From positions 74,854,998 to 74,918,997 of the forward strand of contig OZ024744.1 in the NCBI GenBank assembly GCA_964016885.1: 64,000 nt of DNA. The letters run 5' to 3'. The notes under the pieces are model-generated. The model had not been told where the DNA came from. It saw nothing but the letters and a program-made list of their open reading frames with translations, and searched no databases. Positions 1-14,400 of the stretch are shown here, piece by piece. A program made the position numbers and the translations under genes. How positions within the stretch are numbered: the first letter of the stretch is position 1; each line of letters begins with the position of its first letter. This DNA comes from Eledone cirrhosa. Lineage: Eukaryota > Mollusca > Cephalopoda > Octopoda > Eledonidae.

Positions 1-645
1 TGCCCAACGAACTTTAGGTTTATATGCCATACTCGTTCGGTGATCTCTTGGAAGATATCTGTCGAAACTGGCAGTAGAACGGGAGAATTCCCAGTTCCGT
101 GACCCGAAGACCAAGCACACATGAAACAATACCCAAACGAGGATTTTTGGCCCTTAAATTTTCTGAACGCAGAGATAAGGATTTTGGCCAAAGTGTTAGT
201 AAACAGGTTGGCACATGTGGGTGGTACTCTGACTTTGGAGGAGCAAATGTGCACCTACTCGAACAGATCGAGACTTACAATCTCCACTACATGCGATTCA
301 TCATAGAAAGGGTAGCTAAGGACCCTGACATGAGTAAATCCCTGATCAAATTCGATCAATCGATAGCTTTCGATAGAGACGGCGATCAGTACTTGGCAGC
401 TATCCTCCCAGCAGCAGAGTTTAGGCTTGTATTCATGGAATGGATTGCTTCAATGTACCACGTTATCTGCTTGGTGGTCTGAGTAACTGGTAACCTACCA
501 GAAACATTCACTATTATGTGCGCTGACAGTCAAACTCTCCACTCTCGCCTTCTGTATGTATTGACTCTAGAGCCACTATTACACACATTAGAGGCTTTAT
601 AGGTCAATCCACTCAATCCACAGGAAACTGTGTACGGAAGATCTG
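1..645 (+). pseudogene. Tx1-like LINE ORF2 fragment (RT, upstream part)
   Basis: This is a degenerate piece of an APE-type LINE reverse transcriptase. It aligns by eye over its whole length with 63266-63930, the well-preserved copy at the right end of the window, and enters at the window edge. Readable pieces include FDQSIAFDRDGDQYLAA (the RT motif A region, LDQSKAFDRVDHRYLAA in the better copy) and the end of the fingers region (CQFRQ... NGRIPSS equivalent). Several frameshifts and stops break the frame, so only 99-482 stays open. Similarity fades after about 645, just before the YADD catalytic motif would appear. The 3' part of probably the same copy resumes at 2058. It cannot encode an active enzyme. 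Family assignment is by motif resemblance to the Tx1/L1 group and is less sure than the call of non-LTR RT. Confidence 0.75.
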
Positions 646-1476
646 TGAAATACCTAATGTGATACTCATCAGCCTTGAGTCTTGTAGGAAATTACTTTTT
701 ATAGTTTACAGGTTGAGAATATTTTGTAAACAACTATAATCGTGGTGGATTATATATTTCATCAAATCCATTACGCTGAATGTCAAATATATGACTTGTT
801 TTTTTTGTTTGTCCTTTACATATTTTCTTCTAGTGGTTGAGATATATTAATCCATTCTCAGCTTGTTAACTATAAGTTACAGCTTTCGTTTTCATCCTAC
901 TTGCATTTATCTTGAACGTGTATACTATGTACATATTCATACATACACAGATCGATACACATACAAACATGTATGATTACAATGTACAAAAACAAACACA
1001 CCATGGCTGTGTAATAATCTTCTTTTAATTTCACTTTGATTATGAAGAATGCCATATCATTTACTTCAAATCTATATCTTTGCCCCCGAGAAGCTTAATG
1101 TAAAGTTTATTTTCAATATGCATTTTTTCAAATAATACGAAACACGTTTCTCCTGAAAATATCTAAAATACCATTTAGATTTAAAAGGATTTATTTCTGA
1201 TCTTTCGAGAAAATAGAACTTTGATATTTGACTTAACTCAAGTTGAATAACCAACAGACACGCCTTACTTAAATATGTAAATTTCATATATATATATAGG
1301 AATAGACTCATGAACCTTCTTACTAACATACATACATACCTTTATATATACACACATTTGTAACACATACTTACACACAAACACACAAAAACATATACAT
1401 AAATGTATATATACGCTATAAATATATAAACAGACACAGACACAGACAAACACACACACACACAGGCACATACACA

Positions 1477-1524
<48 letters not shown>

Positions 1525-2057
1525 TGCATATGCGTTTATATAAGGATGTATTGAATGATATGCAGAAAAGGTTTTAATAAATCGAATTTTACACTATGTT
1601 GAGAAAATAAAATAAATAACGCCATTCTTAAGCGACATACAACGAAACATTTAAGACAATTTCAGTAAATTAAGAATTAACTTTAAAATACCAGATCTGT
1701 TATAAACGGTGTGGTACAGAGTAGATTTGAACACCGTCAGTAAAATATAGTCATCATCAATTGATTTGATCAATAAATCTAGGTTTTATAAAGAACGGTT
1801 GTGAATACTTAACTTTCCTTAGTTGTATTATTTTTCACTGAAAGGTCCTTTATCCGTCGTACCTATGCCAATGATAAATATAATATCACCATTCACTGCC
1901 AGAGTTACACCACCAGCCATCAAATACATCCATACCAAACTCTGTATTACTGAGACACGCTAACAAGGAATTGATGACACTCATAGCACAAAAGGACATT
2001 GAAACAGAAAGGGTGGTTTACAAATGAAGCACTTTCAAATGATCCAAAACTTTCAAA
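646..2057. other. Unassigned AT-rich spacer inside the LINE
   Basis: About 1.4 kb separate two pieces of what looks like one LINE copy. I recognise no coding sequence here. It holds a CATA-type tetranucleotide run near 935-975, a (CA)n array at 1449-1520 and otherwise AT-rich sequence. It may be an insertion, or the remains of a deletion plus insertion; the missing LINE stretch (YADD motif through thumb) would be about 1.2 kb. Confidence 0.5.
1449..1520. repeat. (CA)n microsatellite
   Basis: A nearly pure CA dinucleotide array with a few interruptions (GG at about 1465, GA at about 1477). Reading frames through it give only Cys-Val or Thr-His runs and are not genes. Confidence 0.95.
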
Positions 2058-2800
2058 TGAGCCTGGAACTATGGACAATTTACAGAAATCACTGTCTTGG
2101 CAGTGCTACCGGGGAGCTCTGCCGGTTTGAGACAAGCTCTACGGGCACGGAAGTTCTGTCTGAGGGATATGTCCGAGATGTGCACAGAGCGATGAAACAG
2201 TTCTGCACACATACATCCTCCAGTGCCGGGTTTTGATGACTTGTGGAGTTTTGTCGTACAGCTATTGTCACATGTAGGATGGATCTGGCTATCGACCGAC
2301 TCCATCGTGAAGATCACCATACTACCGTCTTATGGCCAGAAGGGCTCACAGTTTTCCCCTGTCTGGTGGATCTAGAGAATCAGGGTGAGTGATAGCCATT
2401 TTGGAAAGGAATCTGAGGAGGAAATGTAAGTGCTGGCTCCAGTACTTTTGTTAATTGGCGGGTGAATGTAGTGAGAATTGTCCAAGCGGACGGGCCTACT
2501 CTGACCATACGCGTGTAAGCTGGAGAAATTCGAGAGAAAAGGGCCCCCAACCTATAGTGCTCTCGGAGATTATGGTGGTTTACGATCTCTGGATTTCGTA
2601 AGTTACTCCTGGCTGGTACTACCCCATAGGGGAATTGCTATTGATTCATTTATTGTTTATTGTTATCTGTTTTATTTGTTTACACATTTTCAATTTTTCT
2701 TTTGTAAATCCCCACTGTCCCCGTCTTTTGTATTGTTCTACATGTTTCAGCCCTTGTGGCCAATAGGGAAAGAATTATCATCATTGTTGTTATTGATATA
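2058..2800 (+). pseudogene. Tx1-like LINE 3' part: C-terminal ORF2 and 3' UTR
   Basis: This matches 46940-47752, the 3' end of another copy. Shared landmarks are the GCCTGGAACTATGGACAA start, the LAWQCYRG-like stretch, the ALAQCPS-like zinc-knuckle region (now broken) and a 3' UTR ending CCCTTGTGGCCAATAGGGAAAG followed by degenerate ATC/GTT/ATT triplets. In the copy at 47 kb the same place reads AATAAAG and then (ATT)n, so this end has lost its clean AATAAA signal. The frame is broken throughout. With 1-645 it probably represents one old insertion split by unrelated sequence. Confidence 0.75.
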
Positions 2801-2802
2801 AC

Positions 2803-4140
<1,338 letters not shown>

Positions 4141-4149
4141 GTGTGCTTG

Positions 4150-6320
4150 TAACATCTTTATTGATGTGTGCTTATAACATCTTTATACTGTTTGTATGTC
4201 GTAGTGTTGGCATAAACCCCAAATTCCAACTCTATCCTGTCTGTGGATAAAACTGGGCAGCCAGAGATAATGTTGTTAATTGTTTCTTCCCCACCTCCAC
4301 ATATTGTGCAGTTACTTACTATGTTCTGCTTCATTATGTACCTCTGGTGGTTTCTCGTTGGGAGGATTTGATCTGGTGCAATTAAAAGACCCTCCGCCTC
4401 GGCTTTTAGTCCAGTGCTTCCTAACCAGTTTTATGAGTTTTGTTTGTCTACATCCCTTCTATTCAGTTTTGTCAGGTATTGGTCATGTAGGGGTGTTTCT
4501 TTCCATCATTATAATATGGCATTCCGAAAGTCTGTTATCAATTTAGATTTTATGTCTTTCACAATTTCTGTTGTTCTTCTTTGTTTTTATTTTTCTCATA
4601 GCTATTACTAGAGTGTTGATACCAATTACATTATCCTTCGCATTTAGTTTAGTTTTAAGTAGTAATCTAATCCGTCATATTATTCCTTTCTAATCTTTTC
4701 TGTCATAAGTGTATGTTGCACCATGGTCGTTGATTCCTAAGTATTTGTATATATATATTTGATCTAATTCTCTTATCTCAATTTATTTATCTAACAAGAT
4801 ATTAGTGTTTTTCACTAATTTCCTTCTCTTCAGAGTTGCATTGGTACATTTTTCTAGTCCAAATTTCACGCCTAATCCTTTTGTGAATTCATATAATGTA
4901 TGTGGTAGTGTTCGAGTCTTTCGTCTGCAGCACACAGCTTTAAATAATCCGTGTACAAAATATGTTTCTCGTTGTAGCATTCATACCACAGTTCAGCCCT
5001 TTTTAATATCTCAGATAACGGTGTCACTGCTAACCAGAAAGGTATTGGTGATAATGTGTCTACTTGAAATATCCCTCTATTTATAGGGATGGGATCAGCT
5101 TTTATAGTTTTATCCTTCGTTTGTATCTTCAGAACTGTTTATTACTTATACATGGCATGTTTGATAAATGATTTTATTCTTGATATTATTTTCTTCATGG
5201 CTAGTGTTCAATATCCATGTATCGGGAACACTCACAAACACCTTGTGGTAGTCATTCCATGCCATGCTGAGTCTTTTTGTTTTGATTTTACTGCAGTTTT
5301 CGAGTTTGCGGTAATGGTTAGCAACAGTTCTATACAGTCATTCGTGCCTTTTCAGCATCCTATCATTTCTTCTGGAAATGTTTTTTTTTTTTTTCTTTTT
5401 CAAGAGCCTGGTCAGTTTTTGCGATATTATTGCAGTTAGGGTGGTAGATTAACAGTATCGGTAGAATGTCGGACACAATGCTTTGCAGCATAGAGTTATG
5501 GCCCTTTCAAATCTCTCCGAGGTTAACTTTGCCTTTCATCCTTACGGGGTCGATAAAATAAAGCAGCAGTAATGCACTGGGTAATTGCTGGCCTTGTGCC
5601 AAAAGGTAGAAACAATTATTGCAATTAGAGCTTGTAGATTTTAGAAAGGCATGTTAGGGGCCTTTAGTTTTGGAGTTTTGCTAAGTTATTATTCTTGGGA
5701 TGAGCGTGGTTTTCTCATTGATGAGCCAATCCTGTGCCCCTGTTAAATATTTCAGCCAGAAGTTTGGAATCTACCATATTACGGTGCCTTCCAATTGTTT
5801 GATTTTCATTGTGTTAGACACCGTTTGTCATGTCTTGTTATTGTTGGTCAGGAGCTGTGATTGTTGTTCTAAATATTCCTGTGTCTAGTGATTCTTCTGC
5901 TAGCCACAATACCTCGCCACTTCCACTTCCACTTCCACTTTGGGGACTATGTTTGCCTCTATTCTGTTTCTACTAAGTCCCGAGTAGAAACGTTTTGGAT
6001 TGGAGAGAAATAGCTGATTTTTTTAATAACAAACTGTTGCGGTTTCATATCCTCGTGTTCTTTGTACCTTTGCGGGTTTTGTTGTTTTAAGTATTCTTTA
6101 GTTTTAGTGATTTCCCTTTTTCTTATATTATATTTATTTAATATCTATATTTTCCTCTTTTTCTAGTTGTGCTGTTTTCTTTCCTATATCATTTAAGACT
6201 GATAGGTATTTTCGTTTATTATCTATAATTTTTGTATATTTGATTTCCATTTTTGAGTGGATTTTGCGATTCTTGTTTGTGTAGTATACGTGAGAACTCA
6301 CTTTCTTTTGTAACAACAAA
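4150..6320 (-). pseudogene. Second RLE-type LINE fragment, interrupted by a SINE
   Basis: Minus-strand remains of another RLE LINE family. Reading right to left, 6320-6134 is a Lys/Glu-rich N-terminal segment (KKVSSHVYYTNKNRKIHSKM). 6100-5640 keeps scraps of the linker before the RT. 5420-4980 includes a motif B-like RGIFQVDTLSPIPFWLAVTP. 4980-4783 has KFGLEKCTNATLKRRKLVKN and an IYKYLGINDHGA-like strand. 4400-4200 has a Cys/His knuckle-like piece (CTICGGGEETINNII). Each block has its counterpart, in the same order, in the elements at 48-59 kb. Stops and frameshifts are everywhere. A SINE with target-site duplication sits inside it at 5426-5628. Boundaries are approximate. Confidence 0.65.
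5426..5628 (+). mobile_element. tRNA-derived SINE with 14-bp target-site duplication
   Basis: The body carries the SINE block TCTCCGAGGTTAACTTTGCC, then CATCCTTACGGGGTCGATAA and the tail GGCCTTGTGCC, as in the copies at 35787 and 36995. The region upstream of the block resembles a tRNA-like head with degenerate promoter boxes. Direct repeats ATTATTGCAGTTAG (5426-5439) and ATTATTGCAATTAG (5615-5628) flank it with one mismatch, which marks a LINE-mediated insertion into the older RLE LINE. I know this SINE type from cephalopod genomes. It is not a functional tRNA gene. Confidence 0.85.
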
Positions 6321-6994
6321 TTATGTTATTCGAAGATAGAAAATAAACAAATACTGGTGATTGTCCGGCCGCTTCTTCTTCGCCCCTGTCACCTTCGAGA
6401 CCTCAGGCGTACTTGGACCCCGTGCTGCCGAGCTCCTCCACAAGATCGGAACGTCAGCAGCTTGTCTGAGGAAAGAGACCCGAGAGGTGGGGTGGCTGTT
6501 AGAGCGAGTGTCGCTAGCCCCTGTTCACGAGAACGCTTTTGCGGTCTTTTCCGCAAGGCGCCATCTTGTTACCACCGTGCTGTAAGCCCTAAGCACATCA
6601 CCCTCCCCTTCCTTCTTCTCATTCTTCTGTCACACTAGAACCCTTACGTTTCCCTCCATTTCTGTTTTCATAACCACAAAAGACACTTGAATATTCAATG
6701 TAACTCTACTTTGTGTTGTGAGTACTGAACATATATGTGGTTATATATTTTTCTTTATTTCCTAAACAACATATTTTAGTCATACATTGAAAAACTGTTA
6801 ATTTGAAATACACCCGAATGAATATAAAATTAGTTTATTTTTAGTCTTGTGGTATTGATGTTTCTATATTTGTGTTAATTAAATCTATGATGGCCGAGTG
6901 AGAGTTTTACAACGTGTATGTATGTGTGTGTATATGTGTGTGTTTAACTGTGTCTGTTTGTTTGTGTATGTGTGTGTTTATGCAATATATGTAT
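6321..6994. other. Mixed spacer with a GC-rich retroelement-like scrap
   Basis: 6355-6590 (plus) is unusually GC-rich for this window. It can be read as RFFFAPVTFETSG... GPRAAELLHKIG... VGWLLERVSLA... ENAFAVF. I have seen this F-x-P-x3-ET-x-G-x2-G pattern in C-terminal parts of invertebrate retroelement proteins, but I cannot name the family. The remainder (6591-6994) is AT-rich with no recognisable gene. Confidence 0.35.
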
Positions 6995-7136
<142 letters not shown>

Positions 7137-7174
7137 AAATGTGAAGTGTTCACGACAATCAATATGACATTCGA

Positions 7175-10100
7175 AATATAGTTATAGAGATAGATATTTT
7201 CTTTATTTGCCACAGGGGCGTACAAAGATGGGACATTACAAGATGTGATGGTGGGGGTTTTACATAAATATCATATAACTTTAACATTAATAAATAACAA
7301 TAAACTATTTATAATAAAATAATAATTGAAATCCCTAATAGGGGGGAACGTTACTGCAGGGTTGTTTTACACCCCGTGGATAGAAAACCCTCAACACCAG
7401 GAACACGTTTCGTAGGTGTTCTCGTGTTCGCTCTGTTTATTTTATTCAACCTACAGGTTTATATACAGAGAAGGCTCATTCACTCGGACCATTTTCGCCA
7501 CATTCACCCACCTTTTAGCGAATTTACTGGAGTGTAGCCCCTCTCTCTCCACTCACACCTTCCTTCTGAAGTGATACTTAAAGAAAGGGATAAGTTGTCC
7601 GGAGAGAAAGGTGTTTGCCCTCAGTCCTTTTAACCTTGTCCACCATATTACCTCTTTTGCCAAAGCCACCAGACAGAGGAAAACCACCTCTCATTTATAC
7701 TTACATGAAGGCGGCGTGTTGATCCTCACGATGGACTCGGCTGACAACTGGATGCGTCCTACACGTGACATAGGCGATGGACGGAATGTCCTACCGAACA
7801 GACTGGTCAGTTCATCCTCCTCGATGCCTAGAGTTTCCCCGAGAACGCCGTCGCACTTATCCTCCACTAATCCCCTATAGAATGTCGAAGTGGAGTCTCC
7901 GTTGACTGTCGATTCCGCTTGGTAGAGGGCTGTGAGCGCCAGAAGGCACTCAAGGTGACAGGCACCCATTTTCGGTCTTCGCTTCACCCAACACTGCAGC
8001 TCTGTTAGTGAAACGAGTTGGAGAAGAGCTTGTCTCACAAACGACAGCCACACCGGTTCACCGGTCAGGAATATCTGGAGATGGCGTAGCCTCAGCGCGT
8101 GTTTGCGCATCATCAGCCACGGCATGCCCAGCCCTCCGTTAGAAGGGTGTTGACAGCAGATGGATCTCCTCACCAATGGAGCCTGTTTCTTCCAGAGGAA
8201 CTTGAACGGCATGCATTCCATTTTGGTGAGGTATTCGCGAGGACAAGGCATGACTGAAGCGGTAGTAGATGACGGACGCTATGTAAGTGTTCGCCACCTC
8301 CGCTCGATCTTTCAAGGAGAGTTTGCACCCAGCCCACTTCTGAGTGAGTGCGAACACCCTCGGCGTGACCTCGTTCCATTTCTTGTCCACCTGGAGGTCT
8401 GGACCACACCAGACCCCGAGCAATTTCACCGGTCCTTGCGTCCAACGTCCAACGACACTGTCGGAAGGCATGGATTTGCCTCTCCATGTGCCGAGTTGCA
8501 AACCGACAGAATTGTTTGGGTTTAGTTCTGCTCCAGTCAACGTTTCGTATTCCTGTAATAGGTTGCCGATTACCCCGATTTTCGAGGTTTTCGACACCAT
8601 TACGGTTATGTCGTCGGCATAGGCTGACGCTGCTTTCCGCAGTCCTGGTTCGATCGGGATGCACTGCAAAAGCTCCAACATCCGCAGTAATGGCTCGAGA
8701 GTCAGTACATGCAGAATAGAGGGAAGAGGGCATCCCTGACGGATGGAACGCATGATTTGGAATGGCTCCGATAGGTAGCCATTCACCTTGACTGCCGAGC
8801 AGATGCTGGTGTGCATGGCTGCGATCCAGCCTCTGAAAGCGTGGCCGAAGCCGGCCGCATTGAGAACCGCTTCCAAGTATTGATGGTCGACCCTATCAAA
8901 TGCCTTAGACTGATCTAAACTGATCAGAGCCAGACCGAAGCCAGGTTTACACCCACCCTCTCTATGATGTATCGCATGAGGTGGAGGTTGTCGTGTATGG
9001 ACCTGGTCAGAATTGCACACGTTTCCCTACCAGGATCTCGACGACAAGCGCCAGCCTCATTGCTAACACCTTGGCCCAAATCTTTAGCTCTGTGTTGAGC
9101 AGAGGTATGGGCCTGAAATTGCTTATGTCATCCCCCTTGTTCTCATCTTTCCTGATCAGCGTTACTAAGCCTCTACCTACAGAACTAGGAATCCTCCCGT
9201 TCTGCTGCCAGTTGCAGTAGACCGCTTCGAGGTCTACTTTTACATGACTATGTAAAACTCATAGGGTAGACCATCTGAACCGTGTAATTTACGTTTCCCG
9301 CAACGGCCTAGGGCTTCTTCTATTTCGCCCGCTGTGACCGGTCTTTAGCAGCTTTCTGAATCCCTGCTCGAGATTCGTGGTACGCCGTCGAGGTAGCGAC
9401 CGAAGTCCATCACCTCGCTCGTCGTACCGCTTATCCCGAACAGTTGTGCAAAATGCTGCTGGAAGGCCGTGCACATCTGCTTGAATTCAAGTAGAATGCG
9501 TCCATCTTTCTCTTGCAAAGACCGAATTGTGGATTTGTTGCCACTTTTCACCTCTGTCACTCGAGCCCAGCTAACAGCTTTGGCTCCCTCGTTTCTTAGA
9601 GCACGTGTTCTACTTCTGACAATACAACCTTCATGTTTCACGTTGAAGAACTGGTCTAGTGCCGTTCTCGCCGCTAGCATGTCAGCTGTACTGCCATTCC
9701 TAAGTGCCTCTTCTACTTTAGCTACCACCAGTTCCTTTTCAGTTTTTTTTTTTTGTAAAGCTACCTCCTTGCTAAATGATATCGATTCTATTCTAATTGC
9801 TCTCTTGAGAGAGCTCCACCACCTGTTGTTGACGATCGCCCCCGTCAACTGGCTCTTAACTAAGGTGCTAATCTGTTTACTGTTGGCCTTACGCACCGGG
9901 AGCGACATGTTTAGCTTCCAGTATCCGGATCCCTGTCTATGTGTTCTATCAAGGTTGGCTATGCAGGTGACTGATTTGTGGTCTGAATAGGCAACCATCT
10001 GCATTTGTGGACAGCTTAATGTTTCCTTATCATTCTGTCTAATTAGAAATCTATCTAAATACGATCTAGAAGACCCAGTGCGGTTGCTCCACGTCCACAG

Positions 10101-10770
10101 TGGTACACTTGCGAAGTCTAGTCGATATCTATCAGCCAGTTGGAATAGGCTGATGAGATTTTTGAGGCTATTACACCCCTCTAGTATCACGAGCTCCTAC
10201 CTAGTCCCAACGTGCGTCTAAGATACCATTCCAGTACCCCACTAACACTAAGGAGTGAGACGTTTCCAGGATGGCTCCAGACGCTTGAAGAACTCTGGTC
10301 GCGATGTCCCTGTTGGGGCATATACGGCCACCAGTCTGAAAGCTCCACCTTCACTACCATTCACGTCCAGGACTACCAGGCTGCCCAGCGGGTCCAAGTG
10401 AATCACCTGTATTTTGAGATCCAAGTTTTTTTCAAAACAGAACAGCAACTCCACCTCCACCTCCCGGCTGACAGAGAGATGCGTAGATCTCAAAGTCATC
10501 GAACATGGGGGTTAGCTGCTGCTTGTGAATCCTGGATTCGGTGATGGCTATCACATCTATACAATGTGACCTGAGATCATTTAAAAGCTAGCCCTGTTTC
10601 CAGGGCATACCCAGGCCACGTACATTCAAACATCCAACTGGTATAGTCGACATGTTGTTGAAGAAGAGTTAAGGAGAGAAAAGGCAGGAACACTTACCTT
10701 TTCGTTTCCTGGAGGTCGGGTTGTTCGATCTCCATGTCAGATTGGCGGTGTTTGGTGAGGGAGCAAATCA
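7175..10770 (-). pseudogene. Tx1-like LINE copy with APE endonuclease and RT (minus strand)
   Basis: A nearly full ORF2 region plus 3' UTR, broken by several frameshifts. ORF2 would start at ATG 10653. The APE endonuclease part (10653-9900) shows VGCLNVRGLG, an AITESRI catalytic strand, VAVYAPTG and the SYLDR...SDHKSV end. RT (9345-8139) shows SLDQSKAFDRVDHQYLEAVL, SIRQGCPLPSILHVLTLEPL and AYADDITVMVS. The C-terminal frame 8251-7691 jumps from LFGRTFRPSPM straight to GRIQLSAES, so about 65 residues, including the Cys/His knuckle present in the 46-kb copy, are deleted. The 3' end is CCCCTGTGGCAAATAAAG followed by ATCT/AT repeats near 7175. 10660-10770 matches the ORF1-ORF2 junction of the copy at 61840. 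RT catalytic residues are kept, but the frame is not. Confidence 0.85.
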
Positions 10771-11348
10771 TTTTAACAGGGCACGGTTAAGGGGATTTTG
10801 GCAGGGGGGGGGGGTCACATCATGTGGGAGATAAATAGATAGATAGATATAGAGGAGGGAAGAGAGAGAGGAGTGATTGTGAGAAATAGAGAGAGAGAAA
10901 TAGAAAGAGGGAGAGAGAGGGAGGCAAACTGACCAATATATAAATGGTTTGATAGGCAAAGAAGGGTAAATAGGGGTGATATGTTGGTTGTGTGACAGAC
11001 GAATGAACTAAAGTAAAAGGCGAAATACGGTTAGTCTATAATGCTGTAAATTAAACGAAGCAAATAAAAAAAAAGGCGGAACAGACTCAGACCCGCGCAC
11101 ACATTCTCACAATGCACACAGCGCATATACTCACAAGCAAAATTATAAACATACATCAACACACATATGCATACACGCATTCCCATAGCAGCGACCCCCC
11201 CCCCCTCCCCTCCACACACACACAAGTGATGGTATACAGGGTTTCTAACAGGTAGAAGTTCAATTTAAAAATAAAAAAACGTGGAACAGGTTTAAATATT
11301 TGTTCGTATAGATTATATGTACAGAAGTTAATAATCCACTTATGTACA
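10771..11348. other. Low-complexity purine-rich spacer
   Basis: Contains a poly-G tract (10805-10813), GATA and GA-rich runs (10830-10925), a poly-C tract (11196-11206) and CACA-rich sequence. No gene-like frame or element terminus is recognised. Confidence 0.6.
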
Positions 11349-11440
11349 TACATGCATATATACATACATTCATGCATACATATATACATACAAACATATA
11401 TACATGCATGCACACATACATACATACATACATATTCCAT
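11349..11440. repeat. CATA-type tetranucleotide array, left copy of a duplicated flank
   Basis: An imperfect CATA/CATG array directly before the 5' end of the RLE LINE at 11441. The same array, differing at very few positions, recurs at 15281-15372 before the second copy at the constant offset of 3932 bp, so flank and element were duplicated together. Confidence 0.85.
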
Positions 11441-14400
11441 CAGTCAACGCGATCAGTCGCATATTTTGGCGTGGGAGACTATTTATTAAATTTAAGATGA
11501 ATACTATCTCCGACAGTAATGCCACAACTACAGTCATGTTGAATAACCGGTTATTGTTCTAACTATCCCTTCTGAAGGCACCTTTTATTCGAATTCGTAG
11601 ATATATCCGACTAAATACATAATTCATTTTACAAGGATTTGCTACAAACAGCATGGCTGAACACAACATCAACAAAAACTTAAGGAAGTATCGAAGACAA
11701 ATAACAAAGAAGGTAATCAAACTTTATTCAGTTGTAGCTACAGAAGAAACCGAAATTATAAATCGCATTTCTCTTGGAGCTGCGAACTTAATAATGATTT
11801 ATTTAATTGTTATAAAATGGCAAAAAACAATCCCTCCATTGGCTATATGAATAGAATGAAGCTAGACTGGGACGAAATGCACCCAGAGCTAAATTATTTC
11901 ACAGCGAAACAATTACGCCAACAAGCGACGTTTGTTGAACGTAAAAATAAGATAAATATTATTAATTGTAAGCCACATAACGAACATGGAATCAACAACA
12001 CGTGCTACAGATCGCCATGCTACTAGACTTCCTAGCAGCCAGGTCGAACACCGCCTGGAAACAACTATGCCTGTAAGAAACTTGACACCACCTGTACCAT
12101 CTAAGTCTACCTCGAATGCTGGGGAAAACACTATCGATAATAATAATAATCGAATAAATGTGACACCACGTGTACCATCCGAGTCTATCTCGACTGTTGT
12201 GGAAAATACTATCGATAATGATAATCAAAAGTATAAACAATTGAAAATCTCCATCAATGAAATCTTCCATAGAGAAATTATAAATCTCTCTGGCTGAACG
12301 TGTTAAAATGACAGTGGTGAATAAAAAACCAAATAATGAAATACTACGTGTTATTGACGAAATAGGGGATGAATATTTACGACGGATAAAAACCCTAACA
12401 TTTTGGCAAATCAACGCCTGTTTATATGCCTTAGCAATGACAGTGAAGCATTATGTTGGTGATAGCAGAGATATTAACAAGAACAAAACACGACTAAAAA
12501 TACCAGCATATAAACTCAAATAGAAAAAAAGACTGCTGACCTACGAAAAAACATAGGACATGTGACAATGCTCCTTACATGCAAACAAACACAAAAAACC
12601 TCACTCCTCACCAACAAAGAGTGAAAAATAAAATAGAGACGATGTTTGGTAACAGTAGAACCAGAACTCTCCAATATAAGCTGATCACCCTCAAACAAGA
12701 ATTGAGAGCAGTTATCGAAAAACGCCGATACCTGAAAAAGGTAGATGAGAGAAAAACGTTTAATAAAAGATTCAGACGAAACCAAACATCAGTCTATAGA
12801 GATATGAGGGGTAAAATAATAAGTGTCACTGAGGCCCCATCCCAGAAAGATATAGATTCCTTTTGGAGAAAAATATGAGGTGAAAAGAAGAATTTCAAGC
12901 AAGATGCAGTGTTGCTAAGAGAAATACGAAAGAACTATTGCTCCTACACTACAACAAAAACATCGAAATAAGTGAGGGTACCCTTGAGACTGTGATAGGA
13001 AAACTCCAAGATAAGAAAACAACAGGAAGAGACATGATTGTCGGCTACTGGTACAAAAAACTAATATTCTATCGGAGGTATCTTACTGACCTCTACCAAC
13101 AAGTTCTTAAGGGAGATACACTTATACCAGAATGGTTGACATTAGCACAAACGTTACTGGTCCCAAAGAACAAAGACACCCACCTGGAAAATAACATGCC
13201 AAAACCTGATGTATAAGATGTATACAGCCTACCTGAACCTATTCCTCCAAGATCACTGTGAAAATAATAACATCATCACAGATGAACAAGCAGCTGGAAA
13301 GAAAAGGGTTTGGGGATGTGCTGAACAACTCCTAATCAACAAAACTGCGATGTCGGAGGTGCGACAACTTAGGAGGAATATGGCTACAGTCTGGCTGGAC
13401 TACAGGAAAGCTTTTGATTCTGTTCCCCACTCTTGGGTGATAGAGGCCCTCCAACTTGTTAAAGTCCCAGACATTATTATCAGAGCCATAGAGAAGCTGT
13501 CTTCTTCTTGGGCTACTATCCTAAGGTTAAAGACAGAGAGGGAGAACTCTATTTTCCCTGATGAAATAAAATATTGCAGGGGTATATTTCAGGGAGACAG
13601 TCTCTCTGTGACATTATTTATCCTGTCATTAAATCCCTTGTCCTTTCTGCTCAAGAAATGTGAGGGATACATCATTGGCTCACAGGAGGATATATGAACC
13701 TAGCCCATAATTTCTTTGTGGATGATCTGAAACTCTATGTCAAGAACATGGATGGGATGAAGAAAAATCTTGACCTGGTTACAATGTTCTCAAAGGATAT
13801 AGGAATGGAGTTTGGCCAAGATAAATGCTCATATATGACTGTAAAGCGGGAAAAAACAACAACCCAATCTATCAACATTGTCATCAATGGTCTAACTGTT
13901 TCACCGATATCTGATGAGGACTGCTACAGATACCTGGGGATAGATGAGAACATATCCTATAATGGTATATGTAATAAAGAACGCGTAACCAGGAAATACT
14001 ACACCCGATTAAGAAAGATCTGGTCATCAGAACTCTCTGCGCAAAACAAAACAGTGGCTCACAATGTGATTGCTGTGCCTGTCCTAACACCAACATTTGG
14101 AATACTCAATTGGACGATAGACGAAATCCGAGCAGTTGATGTTAGAACTCGAAAACTACTGAACAACACCGGAAACTTCCACATCAACAGTGACATAGAT
14201 CGCCTTTACTTGAAACGTAAGCAGGGAGGCAGAGGCCTAACATCAGTCCAGACAACATTTGAATGTCGCATCATATCTCTCCGACAACATCTACGAACCT
14301 CGAAGCGTAGGAGCCCGTCTCTCCAGCAAGTCTATCTGCATGGAACAGATAAGATCATGAGAGTTCGGAAGGAACTCCTTGAGAGATATTCCCTGTGTGA

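Noticed and set aside
6357..6638. Possible host exon in the GC-rich block
   Set aside because: Two overlapping plus-strand frames compete, no splice sites fit, and the peptide pattern resembles retroelement proteins more than a host gene.
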